64,000 nt of DNA, taken from assembly GCF_000379065.1 (NCBI RefSeq), contig NZ_KB900614.1, positions 1,348,854 to 1,412,853 of the forward strand, read 5' to 3'. The notes below the pieces were generated by a model, which saw only the letters and a list, made by a program, of their open reading frames with translations, ran no database searches and had not been told where the DNA came from. This document shows, one piece after another, positions 36,840 to 45,094 of the stretch (its first letter is position 1; the number at the start of each line of letters is the position of its first letter). This stretch comes from Salinispora mooreana. Lineage in GTDB: Bacteria > Actinomycetota > Actinomycetes > Mycobacteriales > Micromonosporaceae. A program made the translations under genes and the position numbers.

Positions 36840-36870
36840 CCGGCCACCCAGCGGGACACCGGGTGGCCGG
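36840..36870. terminator. Bidirectional hairpin between PP2C and MFS genes
   Basis: A perfect 10-bp stem, CCGGCCACCC with GGGTGGCCGG, lies between two convergent genes and ends one base before the MFS stop codon. Confidence 0.75.
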
Positions 36871-36871
36871 C

Positions 36872-38347
36872 CTACCTCTTCCCCCTGGTGAAGATGTCCG
36901 TCAGGGCGATCAGTAGGGCGACGAGGATGAAGGCCGAGATGATCAACAATGTGGTCCGGAAAGCCGCCAACCAGTTACCGCCGGTACGGTCCAACGTGGC
37001 GAACAGTGCAGTGCTGACGCCGACCGTTCCGGCCGAGATTCCAAGCCGGTGCCCGGTCTGCAACATCCCGGCAGCGCTGCCGGCCCGCGTGTTGGATACC
37101 TGTGACATGGTCACGGCCTGGTTCGGAATGTTGGTCAGCCCGCTCCCCAGGCCGCTGAGGACGAAGCCCGCGCCGAGGCCGGCGAGCAGCAACGGCAGGG
37201 CCGCCGAGTGCGGGCTGTCGAAGGTCGGCAGCAAGAGGTCACCAACCATGACCGCCGCCAGCCCGACCAGGGACGTCAGCAGTCCGACGGCTACTATTCG
37301 GCGACCTGCGCGCCAGGCCAGCCGGCCCCCGACGACCGCCCCCGCCGCCGTGCCCCCGGCAATCGGCACCATCACCAGACCGGTGGTCAGCGGGCTGTGC
37401 CCCACCCCGTCCTGCATGTACAGCGCGAATACGTAGTACAGCGCGTCATAGGCGCCGAACAACACCGCGATGATCGCGCCCAGGCCGTATGACCGGACCC
37501 GCAGCAGGCTCAGGTCAACCAGCGGTGACCCCCGTTTCGCCTGCCGCCACTCCCAGAGCACGAAGCCGGCGAGAACGACCACGCCGACCGGCGCCAGCAC
37601 CCACAGCACCGGGACCCATGCCACCTCCCCCTCCACCATCGGAATCCAGAGCAGCACCATCCCGACGACGAACAAGACGACGCCCACCGGGTCCGTCCGT
37701 CGCCACCAGAAGCGATCCGGGGGTGCTGTCGACGCGGGTATCAGGAGAAGCCCCAGGGCGGCTGCCAGGAAGGCGATCGAGGCGCTCGCGGCGAAAGCCA
37801 ACCGCCAGCCGTTCTCCGGGTTTGTATCCACCAGCAGCCCGCCCAGGACCGGTCCGGACCCGAGGGCGACGGCGAACGCCACCCCGAGTAGACCGTACGG
37901 ACGGCCCCGCTCCTCCTTGTTGAACAACTGCTGGAAGAGCCCAAGGATCTGGGGGCTGGCCACCCCGAGCGCACCGCCCAGCACCAACACGGAGAGCACC
38001 AGCCAGACGGGCGTCTGGGCGAGGGCGGCAGACGTGGCAGCCACCCCACAGAGCACCAGGGTGGACACGAAGACGGCGCGCCGTCGCCACACGTCTCCGA
38101 GCCGACCGCCGGGTACCAGCATCAGGGCGTACGCCAGCGCGTAGCCGGCAACCATCCACTGCTGGCCGTCCTCGCCGAGGCCTATCGTCGAGGTGATCTG
38201 CGGCACTGCGATGGCCAACATCGCGGTGGTGGCCGTCGCGAGGAATACGACCACCTGACAGACCGCGGCCACCAGCCACCGCCGGGCTTGTCCGGGCGCC
38301 CTCGCGCCCACCGGCGCCGGCCCGGAGCGAGGCTCGCGAGCCGTCAA
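36872..38347 (-). CDS. MFS drug transporter, DHA2 (14-segment) type
   Basis: A 491-residue transporter with fourteen predicted segments. Motif A is present as GGRLGDVWRRRAVF, and GSGPVLGGLL is a motif-C-like stretch typical of drug/proton antiporters. A TTG start is chosen because GGGAGG lies five bases upstream; GTG codons six codons earlier lack a site. It lies 136 bases downstream of the FAD oxidase gene on the same strand, so it may export that enzyme's product or substrate, but this is inference. Confidence 0.87.
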   Translation of the reverse strand: MTAREPRSGPAPVGARAPGQARRWLVAAVCQVVVFLATATTAMLAIAVPQITSTIGLGEDGQQWMVAGYALAYALMLVPGGRLGDVWRRRAVFVSTLVLCGVAATSAALAQTPVWLVLSVLVLGGALGVASPQILGLFQQLFNKEERGRPYGLLGVAFAVALGSGPVLGGLLVDTNPENGWRLAFAASASIAFLAAALGLLLIPASTAPPDRFWWRRTDPVGVVLFVVGMVLLWIPMVEGEVAWVPVLWVLAPVGVVVLAGFVLWEWRQAKRGSPLVDLSLLRVRSYGLGAIIAVLFGAYDALYYVFALYMQDGVGHSPLTTGLVMVPIAGGTAAGAVVGGRLAWRAGRRIVAVGLLTSLVGLAAVMVGDLLLPTFDSPHSAALPLLLAGLGAGFVLSGLGSGLTNIPNQAVTMSQVSNTRAGSAAGMLQTGHRLGISAGTVGVSTALFATLDRTGGNWLAAFRTTLLIISAFILVALLIALTDIFTRGKR

Positions 38348-38483
38348 CGCGACCTCCCGGCACACTCGCTACTGGTCACGCGGCCCCCCTGCCTGCCCGT
38401 GCGGCGTTCTCCTCTCATCGGAGACTCCCGGGAGTTGATCCGGCTGTCGCAGGACCAACTCCCGGGAGCGCGGCTCCACCTCG

Positions 38484-39962
38484 TCAGTACGGCCGGATGC
38501 TCTGCTCGTACTGGAAGAACTCATGCGGGTCGTACTTGGTCTTGACCTCACGCAGCCGGGCGTAGTTGTCGCCGTAGTAGGCGGTGGCCCAGTCACCGAT
38601 GCTGCTGTCCGGAACGTTGACGTAGGAGCCGCTGACGTAGGGCAGCAGCGCCTGGCGGAACCGCTCCGTCCACGCCAGGACCGTCTTCTGCTCCTCGTCG
38701 TTCTCCCAGTTCCCGCTCCACTCCATGTAATATCTCGGGCTCCGGTGGAAGAAGGCGGTAGCGTCGATCGGAATCCGGTCCACCGCACCACCCCAGTTCA
38801 AACACCAGATCTCGCCGCCGAGGCCGGGAAGTTCGGCCAGGAACCGGATGACCGTGTCGATCCCTCGCTTCGGGAGCAGGTCATACACCCAGGACGAGGG
38901 GATGTGCGTCTTCCGCGGCGGGTCCGTGGTTCCCGCGAGCTGGTTCCAGGCATCCAGGTAGGACGTGGTCTCCATGGTGACCTGCGGGTTGCCGATATTG
39001 AGCAGCGGCCGAAGTATCTTTCGCAGCCGGTCCTCCGAACCACGGTAGATACCGTTGCAGTAGATATGACCGTCCGCTCGGGTCTTCGCATTGAAAACCG
39101 ACCCGAGTCCGTCATCCGCGAAGGGTGCGATCTCCTGCCAGGTCCGCAACAGCTCCCCGACGTATCGCCAATCATCCCAGGTGATCTCGTACACCACGAC
39201 ATCCGACACCGGATGGATGCGGTACGTGTATGTGGTCGCGATGCCGAAATTGCCGCCGCCACCCCCACGAGAGGCCCACAGCAGATCGGCGTGCTGCGTC
39301 TCGTCCGCGTGGACGAGCCGGGCACCCCGTTCCCCGTCAGGAATTACAATATCGAGAGACATAAGACTGTCGCTGGTCACCCCAAGACTCCGACTGAGCT
39401 GGCCGATCCCGCCGCCCAACGTGACCCCGGCCACGCCGACGCCGACCTCCGCTCCGGTGGGGATGGCGAAGCCCCGCTCCCCCAACGCCTCGACGACCTG
39501 GTCCTGGGTTGCTCCGGTCTGCACTGTCGCCTGGCGCGCATGCGTGTCCAGCTCGATCTCCTGCATGGCACTGACGTCGATAATGACGCCGCCATCCACC
39601 GCCGACCACCCCTCCAGGGCGTGCCGACCACCTCGCGCACGGAAGGCCACATCGTGTCGACGGCACCAGGTGATCGCATTGATCACGTCCTGGGCCTCCT
39701 GACAGAAGACGATGACCAGCGGATACGGGTTGAACTGCCGGTTCCACCCGAGTCGCGCGGCGTCGTAGTCGGCGTCGTCGGGGAATACCAAGCGCCCGGT
39801 CAGCCGTCCCGGGTTCGGGTGCGGACTTCGCCCCGCCATCGGTTCGCCTCGGCCAGCACCGTCACCATAGGTCGCCAGAGCGGAGGGCGAGATGGCGGCA
39901 GCGCCGGCCACGCCCGCACCTACCGCCAGAACACGTAGGACATTTCGTCGAGTGGCTTCCAT
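38484..39962 (-). CDS. Tat-exported FAD-linked oxidase (berberine bridge-like)
   Basis: A 492-residue flavoprotein oxidase. The N-terminus carries a twin-arginine signal, TRRNVLRVLAVGAGVAG, starting at the ATG behind GAAGGAGAAGG. The FAD-binding fold has GGRHALEGW with H114 as the likely covalent FAD attachment, and GVTLGGGIGQLSRSLG. The second covalent cysteine of bicovalent relatives is absent. A BBE tail ends YDPHEFFQYEQSI. Such enzymes oxidise sugars, aromatic alcohols or natural-product intermediates; the substrate here is unknown. An MFS exporter follows on the same strand. Confidence 0.9.
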   Translation of the reverse strand: MEATRRNVLRVLAVGAGVAGAAAISPSALATYGDGAGRGEPMAGRSPHPNPGRLTGRLVFPDDADYDAARLGWNRQFNPYPLVIVFCQEAQDVINAITWCRRHDVAFRARGGRHALEGWSAVDGGVIIDVSAMQEIELDTHARQATVQTGATQDQVVEALGERGFAIPTGAEVGVGVAGVTLGGGIGQLSRSLGVTSDSLMSLDIVIPDGERGARLVHADETQHADLLWASRGGGGGNFGIATTYTYRIHPVSDVVVYEITWDDWRYVGELLRTWQEIAPFADDGLGSVFNAKTRADGHIYCNGIYRGSEDRLRKILRPLLNIGNPQVTMETTSYLDAWNQLAGTTDPPRKTHIPSSWVYDLLPKRGIDTVIRFLAELPGLGGEIWCLNWGGAVDRIPIDATAFFHRSPRYYMEWSGNWENDEEQKTVLAWTERFRQALLPYVSGSYVNVPDSSIGDWATAYYGDNYARLREVKTKYDPHEFFQYEQSIRPY

Positions 39963-40327
39963 TTCCTTCTCCTTCAGCACCGGAACAACGATCTGAAATG
40001 GCCCGGCCCGCGAATACAACTATTCGTGGCAACAATTCCGACCCGCCGTAGCCGACCTGACATCACCGGCCACACCAGGCACGCCACCAGCAGATTTGGG
40101 CGGTACGGTGCCGTCACACACACCTACGTCACTCAAAGGCGTTTTTACGTCCTGCAACACCGGCTGGCCTGTTTTGACCGTATCAGTCCGGTCTGCCACC
40201 CGAAGGCGCTTGGCGGGATCGCCAATAGCTGCTCCGTGGTACGCCCGAGGCTGCTGGGAATTCAGTCACCTTATGGGAAAACCACAGGCCAACCAGAGGG
40301 CTCGAGCGGAGCACCGTCGTATCCGCG
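39963..40327. other. Gene-free stretch
   Basis: About 365 bases with lower GC than its surroundings. Open frames across it lack ribosome binding sites and look noncoding. It should hold the FAD oxidase promoter on the minus strand; I can pick out no convincing -35/-10 pair. Confidence 0.5.
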
Positions 40328-40438
40328 TCAGCGGCGGTTCCTCCGGCGCACCACAGCCCACGTGACGCCGACGACCAGCGCCAGCGACGTCACGAGGCAT
40401 AGCAGAAGGGTGATGTGCCATGGCCTGATCGCGCCCAT
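40328..40438 (-). CDS. 36-residue membrane microprotein with TatA-like N-terminus
   Basis: A 36-codon gene, [14 protein letters not shown] followed by a continuous hydrophobic helix and ending VVRRRNRR. The opening GAIRPWH resembles the short N-terminus of actinobacterial TatA (GALKPWH-type), but the amphipathic helix and acidic tail of TatA are missing. One membrane pass with a positively charged C-terminus is predicted, C-terminus inside. The ribosome binding site is weak. Coding is supported by the clean membrane-plus-RRR layout; no homology search was possible. Confidence 0.6.
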   Translation of the reverse strand: MGAIRPWHITLLLCLVTSLALVVGVTWAVVRRRNRR

Positions 40439-40567
40439 GACACGGCATGCTACCCAGCGCGGACACGTCCCGCTGGACCCGAGGAGGCGCTTCCGGTTCG
40501 CCAGCACGGCTCAACGAGGTATGAAGGTGCACAGGCGACAATCCGCACACCGGAAGGACCTGGCTCG

Positions 40568-41101
40568 ATGACCCTGGAACGACCGATCGCCCCGGACCCG
40601 TACGAACTGCTGCCGACGGTGCCATCGTTCACACTCACCAGTGACGACGTACGCAACGGCGAGCCGATGGACGCGACGCACGCCCATCCGAGCGTCGGCG
40701 GCGACGACCTCTCCCCGCACCTGGCCTGGTCGGGCTTCCCCACCGAGACCAAGGGCTTCGTGGTGACCTGCTTCGACCCGGACGCGCCGACCGGCAGTGG
40801 CTTCTGGCACTGGGTGCTGGTCAACCTGCCAGCGAGTGTGACAGCGCTGCCACGCGGCGCGAGCAGCGACGGCCTGGGCGGCGCCTTCACGGTCCGCAAT
40901 GACTACAGTCAGCAGGGTTACGGGGGCGCCGCCCCGCCACCGGGTGACCACCCGCACCGATACCTCTTCGCGGTGCACGCGCTGAGCGTGGAGCGCCTCG
41001 ACGTCACCCCGGACGCCTCCCCGGCGTACGTGGGCTTCAACCTCGCCTTCCACACCCTGGCCCGCGCGGTGATCCGGCCGACCTTCCAGGTCACGCAGTA
41101 G
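40568..41101 (+). CDS. YbhB/YbcL-family (PEBP-like) protein
   Basis: A 177-residue PEBP-fold protein. The ligand pocket is made of [32 protein letters not shown] and the [21 protein letters not shown] segment. Bacterial members have been annotated as Raf-kinase-inhibitor-like, but their real role is unknown. The ATG follows GGAAGGACC. Convergent with the methyltransferase gene. Confidence 0.9.
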   Translation: MTLERPIAPDPYELLPTVPSFTLTSDDVRNGEPMDATHAHPSVGGDDLSPHLAWSGFPTETKGFVVTCFDPDAPTGSGFWHWVLVNLPASVTALPRGASSDGLGGAFTVRNDYSQQGYGGAAPPPGDHPHRYLFAVHALSVERLDVTPDASPAYVGFNLAFHTLARAVIRPTFQVTQ

Positions 41102-41199
41102 CCGTCCCCGCGCTTCCACGATCCGCGTCCGGCCTGGTGGCGACCGCAGCACGGCGGAGGTGACCGGTGCCGGATCGCGGGGAGGCGGATGGCCTCGGG

Positions 41200-41913
41200 T
41201 CAGGAGGGCGTACGGGCCACCGCGAAGACGGACTGGCCGAACGGGGGGCGGGCCAGCTGCTCGGCGGCCCTGGTCAGCGGGAGCACCAGGGTGTCGTACA
41301 CCTTGACCATAGGGCCCTCCTTGGGCATCAGCCGGAAGACCTTGGTCGCCATGAAGTAACCGATCAGCCCGAGCGCATTCGCGTAGTGGATCTTTTCCAC
41401 GGTCAGCCCGGCTTCGGTCATCGCGGCGGCCAGGGTCTTCGTCGTGTACCGCCGGACGTGGCCGGTGGCGATGTCGGCGGGGCTCATCGCGAACTCGAAC
41501 GCCGGCACGATGATGATCACCGGACTGCCCGGCCGGACCAGGTCGCGCATACCGCGCAGGGCACCGACGTGGTCCTCGATGTGTTCCAGGACGTTGTACG
41601 AGACGACGGCGCTGTAGTCGCCGCCGTCGGTGTGCGGCAGCAGCATCTCACGCACCTCGATACCGGGCTGCTCGGCGGCGAGCCGTTCCTTCAGTGCGAC
41701 CAGCCGCTCCGGGTCAGCCTCCGTGGCGGTAAAGCGGGGTACTCGCTCGGCCCACTCCAGCGCATAGTCACCGAGACCGCTACCAACCTCGATCGGGTTC
41801 TCACCGAGGTACGGCAGGGCCAGCTCAACGAACCAACGGCGGTGGTTCACGGCGGTCGCGAGGCCTTCCAGCACCTCGGACTGGACACGCTGATTACCGG
41901 TTATTTCTGCCAT
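41200..41913 (-). CDS. Class I SAM-dependent methyltransferase
   Basis: A 237-residue methyltransferase. The SAM-binding loop is IEVGSGLGDYAL (motif I), the acidic residue for the ribose is in TATEADPE, and VSYNVLEHIEDH is motif IV. HVRRYTTKTL and a hydrophobic C-terminus (ANALGLIGYFMATKVF) are typical of methyltransferases that sit next to lipid-linked glycan genes. The start uses GAGGAA seven bases upstream. It is divergent from a GT-C-like membrane protein, which suggests a shared cell-surface role. Confidence 0.85.
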   Translation of the reverse strand: MAEITGNQRVQSEVLEGLATAVNHRRWFVELALPYLGENPIEVGSGLGDYALEWAERVPRFTATEADPERLVALKERLAAEQPGIEVREMLLPHTDGGDYSAVVSYNVLEHIEDHVGALRGMRDLVRPGSPVIIIVPAFEFAMSPADIATGHVRRYTTKTLAAAMTEAGLTVEKIHYANALGLIGYFMATKVFRLMPKEGPMVKVYDTLVLPLTRAAEQLARPPFGQSVFAVARTPS

Positions 41914-42112
41914 ACGTCGATTCCTCACGGTGTGGCTCGGCTTGACCCCGCCTGGACCGACAGAGTGAACCATCCGCCTAGAAGGCGGAACAAATCGGGG
42001 CATCGGGATGACCGAAATGCGATCGGAGTAGGTGCATGATCGGCGGCCAGGAGCCGGCACATGCTACCAATCGCCCAAAACCTGGCACGGCACGGCCATC
42101 ATCTGACTACGC

Positions 42113-42118
42113 TATGAA
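42113..42118 (+). promoter_or_regulatory. Candidate -10 element for a leaderless transcript
   Basis: TATGAA lies 5 bases before the ATG of the next gene, and no ribosome binding site is present. A start of transcription at or near the ATG would give a leaderless mRNA. No clear -35 is seen. Confidence 0.35.
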
Positions 42119-42123
42119 TTTGT

Positions 42124-43935
42124 ATGACTACCGCCGATTCGAGTCGCGCAGCCGACGTCTCCGAGCAGGGAGCGCCGGCCCCCCGACCTGACCAGCCCGG
42201 CAGGCGGTGGCAGCTCGACCTGTTGGCAGTACTGAGCTTCGTCCTGCTCGCGCTCTGGGTGACCCTCCGGCTCTGGCTGGACCCCGCCGACGGGCTCCGG
42301 GACAACCGCACCGATCAGTCCCAGTTCGAGTGGATGATGGCGCACGGTTCACGAGTGGTGACCGATTTCGCCTACCCGTTCACCTCGGACCGAATGAATG
42401 TGCCGGAGGCCGTCAATTTGATGGCCAATACGTCCGTACTATCCGTATCTATACCAATGACGCCGGTAACCCTTCTGGCCGGACCCCGGATGTCTTTCCT
42501 GCTTTTCCTCACCCTGGGCATGGCGGCCACCGCGACATCGTGGTATTTCCTGCTCTCCCGGGTGGTGGTCCGCTCCCCCGGACCGGCCTGGCTCGGCGCC
42601 ACGTTCTGCGGGTTCGCACCCGCGATGGTCTCGCACGCCAACGCCCACCCCAACATCGTCTCCCAGTTCGTCGTACCTCTGATCATCTGGCGCACCCTGC
42701 GCCTCGGCGAGCCGGGCCGCTGGCTCCGCAACGGGATCCTGCTCGCCCTGGTCATCGTCTGGCAGGCCTTCCTCAACCTGGAAGTCCTGCTGATGACCGC
42801 GATCGGCCTCGGCGTGATCATGGTCGCGCTCGCCCTCCGCCGGCCCGACCTACGCCAGCGGGCACGCCCCTTCCTCGCCGGATTGGGTGTCGCCGCCGCA
42901 GTCGCGCTCCTCCTGCTGGCGTATCCGCTCTACGTGCAGTTCTTCGGCCCCGGCGCCTACCGAGGACTCTCCCCCCTCATCCGCGGCTACTCCACCGACC
43001 TCGCCTCGTACGTGGCGTACTCCCGGGAATCACTGGCCGGCGACGAACCCGGCGCGCGCGGGTTGGCGCAGAACCCCACCGAGGAGAACGCCTTCTTCGG
43101 CTGGCCCCTGTTGGTGCTCGTCGCCGCGCTCGTCTGGTGGCTGCGCCGCAGTGTCGTCGTCTGGGCTCTGGCCCTGCTCGCGGTGATCTTCGCAGTGCTC
43201 TCACTCGGCCGGGAGATTCTGTTCAACGGCGAGCTCACCGGTATCCCGGCCCCCTGGGCCGCGCTGGAGAACCTGCCCATCCTGCACTCGGTGGTGCCCA
43301 CCCGATGGGCGCTGGCCATCACCCCGCTGTTCGGGCTCCTGCTCGCCTACGGGTCGCAGCGCGCCCGGACCCTCGCCAACCGGAATCCCGCCGCCCGGCC
43401 GCAGATCCGCTTCGCCACCGTCACCGTACTGGCGATGGCGCTCCTGCCGCTCCTGCCAACCCCGCTGCCGGCGGTCCGGCTGGAGCCCACCCCCGCCTTC
43501 GTCACCTCCGGCGCCTGGCGACCATATGTGACCGATGGACGCAGCGTCGTCACCCTGCCGCTACCGGACACCCACTACGCCGACCCGCTACGGTGGTCCG
43601 CCGAGACAGGCCTGGACATGCCGATCGCCCGCGGGTACTTCCTCGGCCCGGACACCCGTCCCGGTCGGCACCAAGTCGCCCTGTTCACCGCACCGGCCCG
43701 CCCGACCAGCGATTTCTTCGACGAGATCCGGCGCACCGGCACGGTGCCACCGATCAGCCAGCAGGAGCGGACGGCCGCCGAGGAGGACCTGCGGTACTGG
43801 CGGGCCGGCGCAGTCATCCTCGCTCCACACGAACACGTCGACGCGCTACGCCAGGGCATGACCGAACTGATCGGGATGGCGCCGACCTACACCGAGGGCG
43901 TCTGGCTCTGGGACGTGCGAAGCCTCACCGCCTGA
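42124..43935 (+). CDS. Multi-pass membrane protein, GT-C glycosyltransferase-like
   Basis: A 603-residue protein with roughly eleven membrane segments and a soluble C-terminal domain of about 150 residues. The first outer loop holds acidic residues (DPADGLRDNRTDQ) where GT-C enzymes carry catalytic Asp/Glu, and the long segments and WRTLRLGEPGRWLRNG loop resemble lipid-linked sugar transferases. No exact family is recognised, so the enzymatic role is inference. Divergent from the methyltransferase gene with a 210-base gap. It lacks a ribosome binding site. Confidence 0.75.
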   Translation: MTTADSSRAADVSEQGAPAPRPDQPGRRWQLDLLAVLSFVLLALWVTLRLWLDPADGLRDNRTDQSQFEWMMAHGSRVVTDFAYPFTSDRMNVPEAVNLMANTSVLSVSIPMTPVTLLAGPRMSFLLFLTLGMAATATSWYFLLSRVVVRSPGPAWLGATFCGFAPAMVSHANAHPNIVSQFVVPLIIWRTLRLGEPGRWLRNGILLALVIVWQAFLNLEVLLMTAIGLGVIMVALALRRPDLRQRARPFLAGLGVAAAVALLLLAYPLYVQFFGPGAYRGLSPLIRGYSTDLASYVAYSRESLAGDEPGARGLAQNPTEENAFFGWPLLVLVAALVWWLRRSVVVWALALLAVIFAVLSLGREILFNGELTGIPAPWAALENLPILHSVVPTRWALAITPLFGLLLAYGSQRARTLANRNPAARPQIRFATVTVLAMALLPLLPTPLPAVRLEPTPAFVTSGAWRPYVTDGRSVVTLPLPDTHYADPLRWSAETGLDMPIARGYFLGPDTRPGRHQVALFTAPARPTSDFFDEIRRTGTVPPISQQERTAAEEDLRYWRAGAVILAPHEHVDALRQGMTELIGMAPTYTEGVWLWDVRSLTA

Positions 43936-43941
43936 CCGGCG

Positions 43942-44040
43942 CCGGCCCGACCAGGACCCGCCGAGCTGACCAGGCCGGCCCGTTCAGGACCAACGGAGTG
44001 CCCGGCACCGGCCCGATCAGGACCGACGGAGGCAGCAGCC
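43942..44040. repeat. Three 33-bp imperfect tandem repeats
   Basis: Units starting CCGGCCCG-NN-CAGGACC recur at 43,942, 43,975 and 44,008, an exact 33-base period. The last copy runs into the 3' end of the FhuF-like gene, covering its final CCLRRS codons and stop. Confidence 0.7.
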
Positions 44041-44808
44041 CGGGCACGTCTTCGGGCGAGGGAGGGTGAACGCGAGGCAGCAGGTGTACCGCTGCACCGT
44101 CGGCTCACCGGCCGGACCTGGCACCAGCTCGACCAGATCCCGCAGGTCGAGCGCCGAAAGCAACGTGTCGATCGTGGCGACGGAGGAGCCCGGCAGGCCA
44201 TCGGCGGCGCGCAGGATGGCGTGGGCGATCCCGGCGGCCACCGAGCCCAACAACGTTCGGGTGCCGATCCGCACTTCCGCCCGGATCGCCGCAATCACCG
44301 GGGCGAGGTGAGCGTCGAGCAGCGTCGACCGGAGAGCCGCGAGCAGCTCCGCCTCGCCGGCGACCACCTGTACCTCGGGCCGGCCGGCCAGCGCCAGCGG
44401 ATCACCAGGCAGGACCGCCACCACGGTTGACCGGCGCAGACCCAGGGTGAACAGCGACCGATGATCGGCAAAGTGAATCAAGACATCGGCGGGAACGAGC
44501 AGGGGAACCCGCCGGGCCGAGGCCCAGCCCAGTACCGCCGGCAGAGCCGCCCAGTAGCTGTATGACTTCCATGCCAGTGCCGCACTGGCGTGCCGGGTGC
44601 CACCCCACTGGTCAGTGGCCGCGGCCAGGAGCTCAGGCAAGCGCGTCCCGTCCACCAGGCTGGTGGCGGGTGACCAACCAACCTCATCGGTGACCAACAG
44701 GCCGTGAGCCAGACCGGGCACGTCGTCGGTGCCGAAGAGCTGGCGAAGCGCCATGGTGACCGGAGCCAACGGGGCGGTAGCTGCCGTGGCGGGCAGAACT
44801 GTTGTCAC
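44017..44808 (-). CDS. FhuF-like siderophore-iron reductase ([2Fe-2S])
   Basis: A 263-residue cytoplasmic protein. The diagnostic [2Fe-2S] motif is at the extreme C-terminus: C243-C244, C255 and C258 (CC-x10-C-x2-C), as in FhuF, which reduces iron in imported ferric hydroxamate siderophores. Two further residues, C259 and the RRS tail, follow. It sits alone; no siderophore genes are in the window. An iron box in its promoter region fits iron-repressed expression. Confidence 0.87.
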   Translation of the reverse strand: MTTVLPATAATAPLAPVTMALRQLFGTDDVPGLAHGLLVTDEVGWSPATSLVDGTRLPELLAAATDQWGGTRHASAALAWKSYSYWAALPAVLGWASARRVPLLVPADVLIHFADHRSLFTLGLRRSTVVAVLPGDPLALAGRPEVQVVAGEAELLAALRSTLLDAHLAPVIAAIRAEVRIGTRTLLGSVAAGIAHAILRAADGLPGSSVATIDTLLSALDLRDLVELVPGPAGEPTVQRYTCCLAFTLPRPKTCPGCCLRRS

Positions 44809-44835
44809 CGACGCTCCTCCCGTCCCATCACCAGA

Positions 44836-44854
44836 TAAGCCAAGGCTAGCCTAA
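44836..44854 (-). promoter_or_regulatory. Iron box (IdeR/DmdR operator)
   Basis: Read on the minus strand, TTAGGCTAGCCTTGGCTTA matches 14 of 19 positions of the IdeR/DmdR consensus TTAGGTTAGSCTAACCTAA. It lies 28-46 bases upstream of the FhuF-like start codon, a normal repressor site. Confidence 0.82.
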
Positions 44855-45094
44855 CTCCTATGGCCTCGGCGACTCGTGGCCATCCGCACCTCGGGGGCGA
44901 CTTCGGCCCATCGCACCTCGGCGACTCCTGGCTTCCGCGCCTCGGCGTACTACCCGCCCACCAGCCCGGGAAAACAGCCGCTGCACTCTCGACCCTCGTC
45001 GCTGGAGAGTCAAGACTCATGTCGACAAGGTGGCACTTCTATATCCGACCAATGACAGAACGTGAAACTGATAGTCCCGGCCCCAAGGAAGCTG

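Noticed and set aside
40026..40571. A 181-codon frame between the oxidase and the PEBP gene
   Set aside because: Basic, Thr/His/Arg-rich translation with no ribosome binding site; overlaps the better-supported microprotein on the other strand.
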